Below are positions 45,810 to 55,871 of a DNA stretch of 64,000 nucleotides, piece by piece. How positions within the stretch are numbered: the first letter of the stretch is position 1; each line of letters begins with the position of its first letter. The position numbers and the translations under genes were made by a program. Location of the stretch: assembly GCA_903845215.1 (NCBI GenBank), contig CAIMWI010000075.1, forward strand, positions 1-64,000, given 5' to 3'. The notes under the pieces are model-generated. The model was not told the origin of the DNA. It worked only from the letters and a program-made list of their open reading frames with translations, and searched no databases. This DNA is from an uncultured Rhodobacterales bacterium (lineage in GTDB: Bacteria; Pseudomonadota; Alphaproteobacteria; Rhodobacterales; Rhodobacteraceae).

Positions 45810-46358
45810 ATGGCACGTCTGACCTTGCGCGCCTTTGGGCCCGCCCAGCCGCAGCCCAACCCCGCGCAGACCTTGCGCGCGGCCTTCGGCGCAATGACGG
45901 GGCTTTTGTTTACGCAGATAGCCCTTTGGGGCCTTGGTCATCTGGTGGGCTTGGGCGATCTGGGGCTTTTGGCGCACCCGCTGGTGATGGCCCCTTTGGG
46001 GGCCTCGGCGGTGCTGATCTATGCCGTGCCGTCCAGCCCGCTGGCACAGCCGTGGTCTGTGGTGATGGGAAACACTTTAGCCGCACTGTTGGCGCTTTTC
46101 GCACTGCGGCTGGGTTTGCCACCCGTGGCGACCTTGGGCCTTGCGGCCTTGGCCAGCTTGGGCGTGATGGCTTGGGCGCGGTGCCTGCACCCGCCTGGAG
46201 GAGCGGTGGCCTTGGCGACGGTGCTGGCCGCGCCGACGGGCTTGCAGGCCAGCCTGATCTGGCTTTTGCTAACAGTCTTTGCAGGTTCAAGCCTGCTGGT
46301 GGGCTTTGGTGTGGGTTTTCACCGCGTATTTGGCCGACCCTATCCTGACCAAACCTGA
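45810..46358 (+). CDS. HPP family membrane protein
   Basis: A 182-residue protein with four to five helices and the HPP signature: APLGASAVLIYAVPSSPLAQ, PWSVVMGNTLAAL and CLHPPGGAVALATVL. Members have been linked to nitrite transport in plastids and cyanobacteria; that role is not established here. AAGGG lies 8 bases before the ATG. Confidence 0.88.
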   Translation: MARLTLRAFGPAQPQPNPAQTLRAAFGAMTGLLFTQIALWGLGHLVGLGDLGLLAHPLVMAPLGASAVLIYAVPSSPLAQPWSVVMGNTLAALLALFALRLGLPPVATLGLAALASLGVMAWARCLHPPGGAVALATVLAAPTGLQASLIWLLLTVFAGSSLLVGFGVGFHRVFGRPYPDQT

Positions 46359-46393
46359 CCCAAGGCCCAGATCCCGCAAAAGAAGGTACCAAA

Positions 46394-46849
46394 ATGCTGC
46401 CAACCACGCCCCAAGCCCAAGCCACCTATGCTGCGTTACATGCCGATTGCGCCGCCTTGGGAACGCGCCTTTTCACCGTCACGGTGATGGATGATGCCAC
46501 CCACCTGACGCACCGGGCCTATACATCGCATCCGGTCGAGTATCCGGTGTCGGGCACCAAACCGATCATACGCGATGGATGGTACGACCAGTGTATCGCC
46601 GCACGTCAGGTCTTTGTGGCCAACACCACGCCGGAATTTGCGCGCTATTTCTTTGACCACGCGTTAATCACATCGCTGGGGTTAGGATCTTGCATCAACA
46701 TACCCATTTTCGCGGCGGCGGGGCCGGTTTTGGGAACCATCAACCTTCTGGCAGAAGACCATCATTTCACACCCGACAAGCTCGCCGCTTATAGCGTGCT
46801 GATCAACGACTGCCATTTCGCCCTTTTAGACGCGATGGCCCAAATCTAA
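46394..46849 (+). CDS. GAF-domain protein
   Basis: A 151-residue protein consisting of one GAF-like domain: TRLFTVTVMDDATHLTHRAY, IIRDGWYDQCIAARQVFVAN and GSCINIPIFAAAGPVLGTIN. Such single GAF proteins bind small ligands; none can be named here. GAAGG lies 7 bases before the ATG. It lies 35 bases after the HPP gene. Confidence 0.8.
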   Translation: MLPTTPQAQATYAALHADCAALGTRLFTVTVMDDATHLTHRAYTSHPVEYPVSGTKPIIRDGWYDQCIAARQVFVANTTPEFARYFFDHALITSLGLGSCINIPIFAAAGPVLGTINLLAEDHHFTPDKLAAYSVLINDCHFALLDAMAQI

Positions 46850-46918
46850 GCCGTCACTCGAAAACACAAAAGCTTCCCTTCCGGTTCTGGGCCACGACGT
46901 GTGCGGAATATGGTTCGG

Positions 46919-47053
46919 ATGAAGGTCATCGCCAGATTTGAAGGAACACAGGGCGCAGGTGTCGAAGATGGCAACTTTGCTGTGCAATTTGGAAACGGCC
47001 TTCATACCGCCGCTGTCCTCAGCCGAACCCCGAACGATTTGCGAACGCCTTAG
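46919..47053 (+). CDS. possible 44-residue protein in a 200-base gap
   Basis: An ATG at 46919 opens 44 codons (MKVIARFEGTQGAGVEDGNF at the start) ending in a TAG at 47051, which overlaps the flavoprotein stop region. The ribosome site is poor. I recognise no family, and it may be chance. Confidence 0.18.
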   Translation: MKVIARFEGTQGAGVEDGNFAVQFGNGLHTAAVLSRTPNDLRTP

Positions 47054-48192
47054 CCCCGCGCTGCGGCGCGTCCGGCCCAACGGCCCGTTGCAAAACATCC
47101 CGTCAGAAGATAACCGCCCGTCGGGGCCTCCCAATCCAGCATTTCGCCGCAGACAAAGGTTTTGGGCAGGGCGCGCAATTCCAAGTCTTGCGTCAGGCTT
47201 GCAAAGGCCACCCCACCCGCAACCGAGATCGCCTCGTCCATCGGGCGTGGCCCACCAAGGGGGATGGGCAGGGCTTTGATCGCCTGCACCGCGGGCAAGG
47301 CGCGGCCAAATTCCATCACCAAGGCCAAGGCCGTTGCAGACAGGCCCAGTTTGCGCAGGCGGTTGGCCAAGGTTTCGCTTGGGCGCATGGCCGATAAGCG
47401 CAATGCGACATCCGCTTTTGCAACGTCGGGCATCAGGTCCAGCGTCAAGGGGGCCCCTGCGCGCAGTTCGCGCGAAACGGCGTAGATACTACCCCCCTCA
47501 ACCCCCCGAGAGGAAATAACAAACTCTCCCCTCTCGCGCCTTTGTCCAACGCACAGCGCCACACCTTTGACCGCCTGGCCGAAAACCTTGGCCATATGGG
47601 GCGACCAATCGAGGTGAAATCCCATGTTGGCGGGCTGAAATGGCGTGATGGCGACCCCCATTTGCGCCAACCACGGCACCCAAGCCGCATCCGACCCAAG
47701 CCGCGCCCAACTGGCCCCACCCAAGGCCAAAACGGTCACTTTGGGGTGCAAAATGACGCGACCCTCTGGGGTATCAAAAGAAAACCCATCCTCAATCCCC
47801 ACCCAACGCCAACGGCTGCGCAGGTCAACGCCCATGCCCGCCAATCGCGCAAGCCATGCCCGCAAAAGCGGCGAGGCTTTCATCGCCTTGGGAAAAACCC
47901 GACCGGATGAGCCGGTAAAGAGATCAATTCCAAGCTGAGCGCACCAATCCATTACGGCCTCTGGCCCAAAATCCGCTAGAAAAGGGGCCATGGCCGGGCT
48001 TTGGAATGCATCGATAAAGGCGGGAAGGACTTGGGCTTTGGTGATGTTCAACCCGGATTTTCCAGCCATCAAGAACTTGCGCGCAGGCGACGATTTGCCT
48101 TCGCAAATCACCACACGGCGACCAGCCTTTGCCAACTCTTCTGCCGCCATCAGGCCAGCGGGCCCTGCCCCGATCACCAAGGCATCAATCAT
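47050..48192 (-). CDS. NAD(P)/FAD-dependent flavoprotein (TIGR03862/YhiN-like)
   Basis: A 380-residue flavoprotein of the BaiN/YhiN type. The FAD-binding N-terminus reads VIGAGPAGLMAAEELAKAG, followed by ARKFLMAGKSGLNIT, ALGGASWARLGSDAAW in the middle and the C-terminal box CGEMLDWEAPTGGYLLTGCF. Members are uncharacterised oxidoreductases. AAGGGG lies 7 bases before ATG 48192. Confidence 0.88.
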   Translation of the reverse strand: MIDALVIGAGPAGLMAAEELAKAGRRVVICEGKSSPARKFLMAGKSGLNITKAQVLPAFIDAFQSPAMAPFLADFGPEAVMDWCAQLGIDLFTGSSGRVFPKAMKASPLLRAWLARLAGMGVDLRSRWRWVGIEDGFSFDTPEGRVILHPKVTVLALGGASWARLGSDAAWVPWLAQMGVAITPFQPANMGFHLDWSPHMAKVFGQAVKGVALCVGQRRERGEFVISSRGVEGGSIYAVSRELRAGAPLTLDLMPDVAKADVALRLSAMRPSETLANRLRKLGLSATALALVMEFGRALPAVQAIKALPIPLGGPRPMDEAISVAGGVAFASLTQDLELRALPKTFVCGEMLDWEAPTGGYLLTGCFATGRWAGRAAARG

Positions 48193-48267
48193 GGGCGGCC
48201 CCTTGGGACACGCGGCTGCGATCTTGCGCCATGGCAAGTTTTCCTTTGCGATAAAGCTAGCGCCCTT

Positions 48268-48822
48268 TTACGCGCGCCCGCCGCTGGGCGATAGGGCCAT
48301 GGGGTTAATCCCCATGCTGGTTAAGGCCAAGGCCCATTTGCGCGCGGCCTCGGCGCCAAAGATCAGCCCATCAGACGGCGTGCCAATGAGCCAATCGTTG
48401 CGGGCAATCTCAGCCTCTAGCTGGCCAGCGCCCCAGCCGGAATAGCCAAAGGCCATCACTGCCTGAAGGGGGCCATCGCCGTGGCTTAACGCCTCTAGCA
48501 CATCCAAGGTGGTGGTCATGCCATAGGTTTCTCCGACCTGCATCGTGGCTTTGGCGCTTTGATAATCCCTAGAATGCAGCACAAAGCCCCGACCCCGTTC
48601 AACCGGCCCACCAATCAACAGGCGAATGTCGCGGGCCTGATCACCGCGCGGGATTTTGAGTTGCACCAGCAAATCTTCAAAGCGAAGGTCGGGCACGGGC
48701 TGATTGACGATCAGCCCCATGGCCCCGCTAGAGGAATGCGCACAGATCAAGATCACCGCGCGTTCAAAGCGCGGATCGCCCATATCGGGCATCGCAATGA
48801 TCACTTGGCCTGTCAGATCCAT
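48268..48822 (-). CDS. yqgE: YqgE/AlgH family protein
   Basis: A 184-residue protein of the UPF0301 family. It shows LTGQVIIAMPDMGDPRFERA, the IVNQPV segment, IGGPVERGRGFVLHS and MAFGYSGWGAGQLEAEIARN. Function is unknown; AlgH affects alginate synthesis in Pseudomonas. AGGAGG is 5 bases before the ATG. Confidence 0.93.
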   Translation of the reverse strand: MDLTGQVIIAMPDMGDPRFERAVILICAHSSSGAMGLIVNQPVPDLRFEDLLVQLKIPRGDQARDIRLLIGGPVERGRGFVLHSRDYQSAKATMQVGETYGMTTTLDVLEALSHGDGPLQAVMAFGYSGWGAGQLEAEIARNDWLIGTPSDGLIFGAEAARKWALALTSMGINPMALSPSGGRA

Positions 48823-48945
48823 CGCATCCTCCTGACCTTAAGATGCGGCGAAGGGGCTGAAGGCTCAACCCTTAATCACAGGCTGTCGCTGCAATGTGAA
48901 CAGCATGGGGTTTCTAAGCGGCAAGCACTTGCCTAAAGTGGCGGC

Positions 48946-49722
48946 ATGATAAGAACCGCTTTCCTTGCCTTGTGTGTTGCCACCCCTGCGTTGGCGCAAG
49001 ATCAGGCTGACATCCTTCAGGCAAGCTTTTTGACAGGCTGGCACATGGCAGACGGCCATTACATGGCGGCGCTTGATCTGAACCTTGCGCCTGCTTGGAA
49101 AACCTATTGGCGCGCGCCCGGCGAGGCGGGTATTCCCCCCGTGTTTGATTGGGCCGGATCAGCCAACCTTAAAAGCGTGCGGTTTCATTGGCCTAGCCCG
49201 CAGGTGATTGACCTGAACGGGATGAAAAGCATTGGCTATCTGAACGATCTGGTCCTGCCGGTTGAGGTGGTGGCACAAGATCCCACACAACCTGTCACCT
49301 TGTCCCTAAACATGGATCTGGGCATCTGTCATGACATCTGCATGCCAGCGCACTTGACCTTCGCCGCCATTTTGCAGGGCGACGGGGTCAAAGACAGCCG
49401 GATTGTCGCAGCCTTGGCCAACCTACCCAAGCAAGCGCAGGGTGCTACATGCAAGATCGAACCGATTGCCGATGGGCTGCGCGTTCAGGCCACCGTAAAC
49501 CTGCCTTCCCTTGGCGCTGACGAAACTGTGGTGTTCGAAACGAACGATCCCCAAGTTTGGGTGGCAGAGGCGCAGACAGCGCGGCAAGGGGGCGTGTTGA
49601 CATCAGCCGCCGACCTTGTGCTGCCGTCTGGCGTGCCCTTTACGCTGGATAGATCGGCTGTGATCATGACCGTTTTGGCCCAAGGGAACGCAGTGGAATA
49701 CCGCGGTTGTGCCGCGCCTTAA
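48946..49722 (+). CDS. secreted DsbD N-terminal-domain-like protein
   Basis: A 258-residue protein with a signal peptide ending at LAQ near residue 18 and an immunoglobulin-like domain resembling the N-terminal part of DsbD. Marks are APAWKTYWRAPGEAGIPPVF, WPSPQVIDLNG and MDLGICHDICMPA, where the two cysteines could form a redox pair. There is no membrane or thioredoxin domain, so it would be a free periplasmic protein. Its electron donor is not evident. Its stop shares TTAA with the holA stop. Confidence 0.8.
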   Translation: MIRTAFLALCVATPALAQDQADILQASFLTGWHMADGHYMAALDLNLAPAWKTYWRAPGEAGIPPVFDWAGSANLKSVRFHWPSPQVIDLNGMKSIGYLNDLVLPVEVVAQDPTQPVTLSLNMDLGICHDICMPAHLTFAAILQGDGVKDSRIVAALANLPKQAQGATCKIEPIADGLRVQATVNLPSLGADETVVFETNDPQVWVAEAQTARQGGVLTSAADLVLPSGVPFTLDRSAVIMTVLAQGNAVEYRGCAAP

Positions 49723-50732
49723 CGTTCCCGCCGTGCGATGCGGATCAAGGTGCGCTCCATCACGGCCATGGCTGGCGCACGCGAAGAAGAGCGCAGCGTC
49801 AAGTCGGTTTCTACCAACAAAGACAGGGCCTTTTCAATTTGCCGTGTTGTCCAGCTGCCCGCTTGTTTCATCATGCGGTCGCGCCGTTTGAAAAAGCCGC
49901 GCGCTTTGGCAAAGCCGGACGCGGGGCCTTCGGGGTCGGTGGACATTAGATGCAGCGTGGTAAAGTGGCGCAAGCCTGCGATGCACAGGGTGACCGGCAA
50001 AACACCTTGGCCTTCCAATCGGCGCAGGATCGGGCCGATGGAGCCCATCTGCAACTCTGCCACAGCGTCTAGCAATTCTTCCGCTTCGGTTTCCATCGTG
50101 GCAGGCGCAAGGGCCGCGATTTCGGCGGGGGTCAGGGGCAACGGGTCTTGGAATTTGTAAAGCGCGATCTTTTCCAAGGTTTGGCGAAAATCGCCCGGAT
50201 CAAGGGCACGCGACAGGGTTAACAGTTCTGCCATGGCATCGCCGGGCACTTGCGACAGGCCCGCGCGATTCAGTTCGGCTTCAATCTCTTCGCGGGTGGG
50301 CGGGTCGTCATAAAGGCCGATGCACATGACCGCAAAGTGCTTTTCGGCCATCGTTTTCAGGGTGGATTTGCCTGTCAGATTGCCCGCCGTCACAACGATA
50401 TTGGCATCCCCCGGACGCCATGCATCAAAGCTGGTTTGTAAAGTTGCCGCCAGGCCATCGGTGGCGTCTTCCACCACCACCACCCGCGCGCCCGGGAAAA
50501 AGCTGCTGGCTTTGATGGCATCCAGAAGGGCCGCGCCATTTTTGCGCAGATCAGCAGCGGGAATGCGCGTCAGGCGCATTTCGCCGTCGGCATGAGGGCC
50601 GCCCAAAGCCAGCACAGCCTCGGCCCGTTTGAGCGCAACCCGCATCGCATCTTCGCCAAAGATCACAAGAGCCGCTTTGGCCGGATCAGGTTTGGCCAAA
50701 TAGCGCCGCGCCTCGGCCCCAGCCAGCTTCAT
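49719..50732 (-). CDS. holA: DNA polymerase III subunit delta
   Basis: The clamp-loader subunit that opens the sliding clamp. The 337 residues show [41 protein letters not shown] and a C-terminal helical domain with ALDPGDFRQTLEKIALYK. It starts by overlapping the lptE stop (ATGA). The order leuS-lptE-holA is typical of proteobacteria. Confidence 0.93.
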   Translation of the reverse strand: MKLAGAEARRYLAKPDPAKAALVIFGEDAMRVALKRAEAVLALGGPHADGEMRLTRIPAADLRKNGAALLDAIKASSFFPGARVVVVEDATDGLAATLQTSFDAWRPGDANIVVTAGNLTGKSTLKTMAEKHFAVMCIGLYDDPPTREEIEAELNRAGLSQVPGDAMAELLTLSRALDPGDFRQTLEKIALYKFQDPLPLTPAEIAALAPATMETEAEELLDAVAELQMGSIGPILRRLEGQGVLPVTLCIAGLRHFTTLHLMSTDPEGPASGFAKARGFFKRRDRMMKQAGSWTTRQIEKALSLLVETDLTLRSSSRAPAMAVMERTLIRIARRER

Positions 50733-51217
50733 GGCGCAAAGCTGGTTGATGCCGCCATAAGTCGCAGCACAAGATCATCGCCCAGCATACGCATCAGGCG
50801 CAGATTGGCATCAATCTGCGCTGTTTGCCCTGCCACAGTCGACCCCGTGGCGGAATACGAGGTGAAGGCATCGATATGCCCGCCGGCCATGCGCGTCTGA
50901 TCCGACAGGCGGGTCAGCGTCCAATCCATCGCGCCTGTGTTGGTATACCGCGTTATCGCGCCAGACGGCGTGATGCCAGCACCTATAGCATCGGTTTTGA
51001 TCGTATAGGCCAGTTGGTAGACAGCCTTGGTCGGGCGGCCAAGGCGTTCTTCGAAATGCTGGACGAAATCAAAACTGTTCTTGTCGGTCGGATCGGCCGC
51101 CCGCACAGTGCCCATAAGCGCACCAGACGCGCCTTTCGTTCCATAGGCAGGCTGAAAGCCGCAAGCGGCCAGCGCCAAAGGCAGCGATAAGATCAGGCTG
51201 CGTCTAGACCACGACAT
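50729..51217 (-). CDS. lptE: LPS assembly lipoprotein LptE
   Basis: LptE is the outer-membrane lipoprotein plug of LptD, which inserts LPS. The 162 residues begin with a lipoprotein signal ([16 protein letters not shown], cysteine 19). The GFxPxYG start and the beta-rich remainder fit the family, which varies greatly in sequence. The placement between leuS and holA supports the call. It overlaps the leuS stop by 14 bases. Confidence 0.9.
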   Translation of the reverse strand: MSWSRRSLILSLPLALAACGFQPAYGTKGASGALMGTVRAADPTDKNSFDFVQHFEERLGRPTKAVYQLAYTIKTDAIGAGITPSGAITRYTNTGAMDWTLTRLSDQTRMAGGHIDAFTSYSATGSTVAGQTAQIDANLRLMRMLGDDLVLRLMAASTSFAP

Positions 51218-53759
51218 TGATGATACGCCCCGGAACCACGATCAGCTTTTTGATCGGCTGACCGGCCAAAAAGCGCACCACATCTTCGTTGGCCAGTGCA
51301 AGCTTTTCAACCTCCGCTGCGGGCATGGCCTTGGGCACGCTGATTTCCGCCCGCCGTTTGCCGTTGATCTGGATCGGCAAGATCACGGTATCGTCTTCCA
51401 GCAGGGCCGGATCGGCCTTGGGCCAAGGCGCTTGGGCGCATAAACCCACACCGCCTTGGGCGGACCAGACCGCCTCGGCGATATGGGGGGTCATGGGCTG
51501 CATCAGTTGCGCCAAGATGCGCAGCGCGTCTTTCATGGCGATGGTCGAGGCGGAGGCGCGGCCGATTGCGTTGGTGAATTCGTAAAGCTTGGCGATGGCC
51601 TTGTTAAAGGCAAAGCCTTCGATGCCCGCCGTCACCTCGGCAATCGCGCGGTGTGTGGCGCGCAACAGGTCGGCGTCGCCTTCGCCCTTATGGTCCAAGG
51701 GCATCTCGGCCACGCGCACTGACAGCGCCCAAACCCGCGACAGGTGCTTGAACGTCGCCTCAGCACCCGAGGCTGTCCATTCCACATCGCGCTCGGGCGG
51801 TGAGTCAGACATGACAAACCACCGCGCCGTATCGGCCCCAAAGGCGCTGATGATGTTCATCGGGTCGACGACGTTCTTTTTCGACTTGGACATCTTGGCC
51901 GAGGGGATCACCTCAACCACCGTGCCGTCGGCCAAGGTGGCCCCAGCGTCCGAGCGGATGATGTCTTCGGGCAGGTGATACACAGGCCTGCCGTTGCCAT
52001 CGGTCGTCTTGTAAATCTCGTGCGTCACCATGCCTTGGGTGAACAGCGCGTTGAAAGGTTCAATCGCTTTTGCGGGCAGGTGGCCGGTTTTGTACATCGC
52101 GCGGGCGAAAAAGCGCGAATACAGCAGGTGCAAGATCGCGTGTTCGATGCCGCCGATATACTGGTCAACGTTCATCCAATAGGCGGCATCCTCGGCCACC
52201 GTGGGGGTGGTGGCGTGGGGCGCTGTGAAGCGGGCGAAGTACCACGACGAATCAACAAACGTGTCCATCGTATCGGTTTCGCGCCGCGCGGGGGCACCGC
52301 AAGACGGGCAGGTGCAATTGCGCCATGTCGGGTGGCGGTCCAGCGGGTTGCCGGGGATGTCAAAGGTCACATCATAAGGCAGTTCCACAGGCAGATTCGC
52401 CTTTTTCTCGGCCACCACACCGCAGGCATCGCAATGCACCACGGGAATCGGGCAGCCCCAATAGCGTTGGCGCGAAATGCCCCAGTCGCGCAGGCGGTAG
52501 TTGGTCACACCGTGGCCAAAGCCTGCCGCCTCGGCATGGGCGATGGCGGCGGTGACAGCGGCCTCACCGGTTTGCACGGCGGGGCCTGCAAAGCCGCGGA
52601 TATAGTGGACGGGTTCGGATTTCATCGGAACGAAGGGTTCGGACAGGGGCGCTTCCACAGCACCTTCGGCCACAAAGACCGATTTGATCGTCAGCGCGTA
52701 TTTGGTGGCAAATTCGAAGTCGCGTGCGTCATGGGCGGGGCAGCCAAAGATCGCGCCTGTGCCGTAATCCATCAGGATGAAATTGGCGATCCAGACGGGC
52801 AATTCCACCGAAGGGTCGAGTGGATGCTTGACGCGCAAGCCTGTGTCAAAGCCGATCTTTTCCGCCGTTTCAATTTCTAGCGCCGAGGTACCGCCTTTGC
52901 GGCAAAGGGCAGTAAAGGCGGCGACGTCGGGGTTAGATTCCAGCGCCTTGGCCAGCGGGTGGTCAGCGGAAATCGCCGCAAAAGAGGCCCCCATCAGCGT
53001 GTCGGGGCGGGTGGTATACACCTCTAGCGTCTCAAATCCAGCAGGCGCACCCACCGTTTCAAAGGCGAACTGCAAGCCCTTGCTTTGGCCGATCCAGTTG
53101 GCCTGCATCAGGCGCACCTTTTCGGGCCAGTCTTTCAGCCCGTCCAAAGCGGCCAAAAGCTCGCCCGAATAATCGCTGATCTTAAAGAACCACTGCGTCA
53201 GCTCGCGCCGTTCGACCAAGGCGTTTGACCGCCAGCCACGCCCGTCGATCACCTGTTCGTTGGCCAGAACCGTCATATCGACCGGATCCCAGTTGACCAC
53301 CGCCGCTTTGCGGTAGACCAGACCCTTTTCCATCATGTCGATAAACATCGCCTGCTGTTGGCCGTAGTATTCCGGCCGACAGGTGGCCAATTCCCGGCTC
53401 CAGTCGATCGACAGGCCCAAGGGCTTCATCTGGGCCTTCATCTCGGTGATATTGCCTTCGGTCCAATCGCGCGGATGGCCGCCGCGTTCCATGGCAGCGT
53501 TTTCGGCGGGCATGCCAAAGGCATCCCACCCCATCGGATGCAACACCGAATAGCCCTGCGCGGCCTTGGTGCGGGCCACAACATCGCCCATCGTATAATT
53601 GCGCACATGGCCCATATGGATGCGCCCTGAGGGATAGGGGAACATCTCTAGCACATAATACTTCGGCTTGGCCGGATCGCGCCGCGCTTCAAAGACGCGG
53701 GCGTTATCCCACGCCTGCTGCCATTTCGGTTCTATTTCAGAAGGGTCGTAGCGCGACAT
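51204..53759 (-). CDS. leuS: leucyl-tRNA synthetase
   Basis: Charges tRNA-Leu. The 851 residues contain the HIGH-type motif [19 protein letters not shown], the CP1 editing domain with a TTRPDT segment ([14 protein letters not shown]), and [14 protein letters not shown] (KMSKS). A zinc-type cysteine cluster is seen in HCDACGV and [10 protein letters not shown]. Two ATGs are adjacent; I use 53759, since the family begins MSRYxPxEIE. Confidence 0.97.
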   Translation of the reverse strand: MSRYDPSEIEPKWQQAWDNARVFEARRDPAKPKYYVLEMFPYPSGRIHMGHVRNYTMGDVVARTKAAQGYSVLHPMGWDAFGMPAENAAMERGGHPRDWTEGNITEMKAQMKPLGLSIDWSRELATCRPEYYGQQQAMFIDMMEKGLVYRKAAVVNWDPVDMTVLANEQVIDGRGWRSNALVERRELTQWFFKISDYSGELLAALDGLKDWPEKVRLMQANWIGQSKGLQFAFETVGAPAGFETLEVYTTRPDTLMGASFAAISADHPLAKALESNPDVAAFTALCRKGGTSALEIETAEKIGFDTGLRVKHPLDPSVELPVWIANFILMDYGTGAIFGCPAHDARDFEFATKYALTIKSVFVAEGAVEAPLSEPFVPMKSEPVHYIRGFAGPAVQTGEAAVTAAIAHAEAAGFGHGVTNYRLRDWGISRQRYWGCPIPVVHCDACGVVAEKKANLPVELPYDVTFDIPGNPLDRHPTWRNCTCPSCGAPARRETDTMDTFVDSSWYFARFTAPHATTPTVAEDAAYWMNVDQYIGGIEHAILHLLYSRFFARAMYKTGHLPAKAIEPFNALFTQGMVTHEIYKTTDGNGRPVYHLPEDIIRSDAGATLADGTVVEVIPSAKMSKSKKNVVDPMNIISAFGADTARWFVMSDSPPERDVEWTASGAEATFKHLSRVWALSVRVAEMPLDHKGEGDADLLRATHRAIAEVTAGIEGFAFNKAIAKLYEFTNAIGRASASTIAMKDALRILAQLMQPMTPHIAEAVWSAQGGVGLCAQAPWPKADPALLEDDTVILPIQINGKRRAEISVPKAMPAAEVEKLALANEDVVRFLAGQPIKKLIVVPGRIINVVV

Positions 53760-53837
53760 CATCAGCCCATGTTCTTAAGATCATTGGGGCATGACCTACC
53801 CTGCGCGCGGCGCAAGGTCCAGCCTGACGGGGGTGGT

Positions 53838-54368
53838 TTACAGGCCTGCGTCTGCAATCCGCAACTGACGGGCACGGTTCAAAATGGCATCTTCCACCGC
53901 CGAGACGGTTTCAGGGGCCACCGCAGCCCCATTCGCCCCCTGAAGCGACAGTTTTAACGACCGCGCATCCAAGGCCGGGTCTTGCACATAAATCGTGGCG
54001 CGGTAGCTGCGGCTGCCGCCGGGCGGCGTGCCGTAACCCGTTACGATCACGCCGGTAAACGGATCGACCGACTGCACCGGCAAGAAGTTCAGCACATCCA
54101 GCGCGGCGACCCAGATATACTTGTTAACTTTCACAGTCACATTGGGGTCAGCGTTCTTGTTGAACAAATCCCAAATCTTCGTGCCGGGCTGGTCGGTGCC
54201 TTCAAGTTTCGCCAAAGCCGCACGCTGGGCTTCGTTTGCGTTCAGCACATGGCCTTCGGCATCGGTGACGGGTGCTTTGCGCCCAAACAAGCCCCCGCCG
54301 CCACAGGCAGCAAGGGTCAACAGACAGGCCAAAGCCGTGATGGCGACGATGTGGCGACGATAGACCAT
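53838..54368 (-). CDS. DUF3576 lipoprotein
   Basis: A 176-residue protein with a lipoprotein signal (LACLLTLAACGGG, cysteine 22) and the DUF3576 pattern VNKYIWVAALDVLNFLPVQS, then DPFTGVIVTGYGTPPGGSRSY. Function is unknown. It lies 78 bases ahead of leuS on the same strand, as in related genomes I recall. Confidence 0.85.
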   Translation of the reverse strand: MVYRRHIVAITALACLLTLAACGGGGLFGRKAPVTDAEGHVLNANEAQRAALAKLEGTDQPGTKIWDLFNKNADPNVTVKVNKYIWVAALDVLNFLPVQSVDPFTGVIVTGYGTPPGGSRSYRATIYVQDPALDARSLKLSLQGANGAAVAPETVSAVEDAILNRARQLRIADAGL

Positions 54369-54662
54369 TCAAAAACCCCCGGGTTTGACCTTGTCTAGCC
54401 GAGGTCGGAAGGCCTGCCAAGGGCTTTCCCCATAGGCTTGCCTGCAAGGCTGTGGCGGGCCGATGACAGGCGTGGCCCCCTGCGCATGACCACCTTAAAG
54501 TGTATACTTTGACGCATCTGTGGCATTTATGCACCGGTTCACCAAGAAATCTATCCAAAGTTTACTCTTTAGTTGTAATTACGCACCTAAAGGATAGAAC
54601 TTGCCCATCCAACCGGATGACCCGGGGTGGACAGAACCTGACAATAGAACGGTGGAGCGATT

Positions 54663-55487
54663 ATGAAAAAACTTCTTCTGGCGACAACTATGTTGATGAC
54701 GGCAGGCAGCTATGCCGCCGCAGACGTATCGGTTTCGGGCGATGGCCGTATGGGTGTTGTGTCGACCGATGGCACGACATCGTTTTCGTCGCGGATGCGG
54801 ATCAAGTTCTCGGGTTCGGGCACAACCGACGGCGGCTTGTCGTTTGGCGGTTCGTTCCGGGCTGCGGATGCGACCGGGGCAAAAGACGGCAACTCTGGCT
54901 CTGTTTACATCTCGGGCCCATTTGGCAAAATCACCATGGGTGATACCGGCAACGCGGTAGACTCGCTGGTCAGCAACGTTTCTGCGGTTGGCTATGGCGC
55001 AAGCGGCCTTGACGGGGCGCAAGAACTTGATCTGGTGGATAGCGCTGTCACGGCAGGCGTTTCCTACAACCTTTCAATCTCTGGCGCGACTGTTGAGGTT
55101 GGGACGGGTCAGCTTGATAGTGTTTCCGAATACTACTCGGTTGCCGTTGCCTATGCCTTTGGCGGCATCAATGCGGCGATTGGCTATGAAAGCGACGCGG
55201 TCGACACCAACACCAAAGTCGCGCTCTCGGCCAAGGTTGGGCCTGCCACTGTCAAGGTTGCTTTGGCTGATCGCGATTCCAACGCTGATATTGGCTACGC
55301 GGTTTCGGCCGACTTCGCGATGGCTGGCGCAGCAGTCACTGCCTATTATGCCAACGACAATGCCGACGAAGCAAACATGGCTGTTGGTGTCAGCTACGAT
55401 CTAGGCGGCGGCGCTGTGTTCAAGTCTGGTGTGGGTACAGTGGACTCTGACACTGTCGCCGATGCGGGCCTGAACTTCTCGTTCTGA
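54663..55487 (+). CDS. outer-membrane porin, Rhodobacter type (porin 1)
   Basis: A general-diffusion porin of the R. capsulatus type, 274 residues. A signal peptide ends near SYAAA. The mature start DVSVSGDGRMGVVSTDGTTS and the next strands RIKFSGSGTTDGGLSFGGSF and SVYISGPFGKITMGD follow the known fold, and the last residue is the phenylalanine of NFSF, the outer-membrane assembly signal. GGAG lies 6 bases before the ATG. It is shorter than classic porins (about 300). It has its own terminator and stands in tandem with porin 2. Confidence 0.92.
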   Translation: MKKLLLATTMLMTAGSYAAADVSVSGDGRMGVVSTDGTTSFSSRMRIKFSGSGTTDGGLSFGGSFRAADATGAKDGNSGSVYISGPFGKITMGDTGNAVDSLVSNVSAVGYGASGLDGAQELDLVDSAVTAGVSYNLSISGATVEVGTGQLDSVSEYYSVAVAYAFGGINAAIGYESDAVDTNTKVALSAKVGPATVKVALADRDSNADIGYAVSADFAMAGAAVTAYYANDNADEANMAVGVSYDLGGGAVFKSGVGTVDSDTVADAGLNFSF

Positions 55488-55507
55488 TCCATCCCAAATT
55501 GCACGGC

Positions 55508-55537
55508 AAAGGGCAGGCGCAAGCCTGCCCTTTTGTT
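55508..55537 (+). terminator. rho-independent terminator of porin 1
   Basis: Arms AAAGGGCAGGC and GCCTGCCCTTT with loop GCAA, followed by TGTTTTG. It lies 20 bases after the stop. Confidence 0.92.
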
Positions 55538-55599
55538 TTGCGCATCGCGTTTTGGGGGCAATAGGGGCTGATGGCGGGGGGGCGAAATCGAGGGGATCA

Positions 55600-55644
55600 G
55601 ACCAAATCGCACCCTTTTTGCGCCCGATCTTCTGACCAAATCGC
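55600..55644 (+). repeat. 11-bp direct repeats upstream of porin 2
   Basis: GACCAAATCGC occurs at 55600-55610 and again at 55634-55644, start to start 34 bases, about three helical turns. Both are followed by a C-rich patch. They could be operator half-sites; that is inference. Confidence 0.55.
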
Positions 55645-55871
55645 CCCAAACACCCTGCGCCAAATGCCCTCAATCCCCGATTTTCCAGCCTGTTACGTGC
55701 AGAGATCCCCCACAAACAGGCAAAAGTGTGGCAAACCTGCATCAATCCCAGCTTAATTGTGGCAACAAGTAGACCTTTTGATTGCAAAGCCCGCCGCCTC
55801 GGGTGAAGTCAGGCTATTCCCACGTCGAAAAACCGAGGTGGGCTAACCCTAGAGTCACAATGAGGGACACT

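Larger units (their letters stand above)
55488..55871 (+). other. gap between the porins: terminator, then porin 2 leader
   Basis: It holds the porin 1 terminator, a pair of direct repeats (listed separately) and the leader of porin 2. I see no gene here. The promoter of porin 2 should lie near 55690-55800, where the sequence becomes less G-rich, but I cannot point to clear -35 and -10 boxes. Confidence 0.6.
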
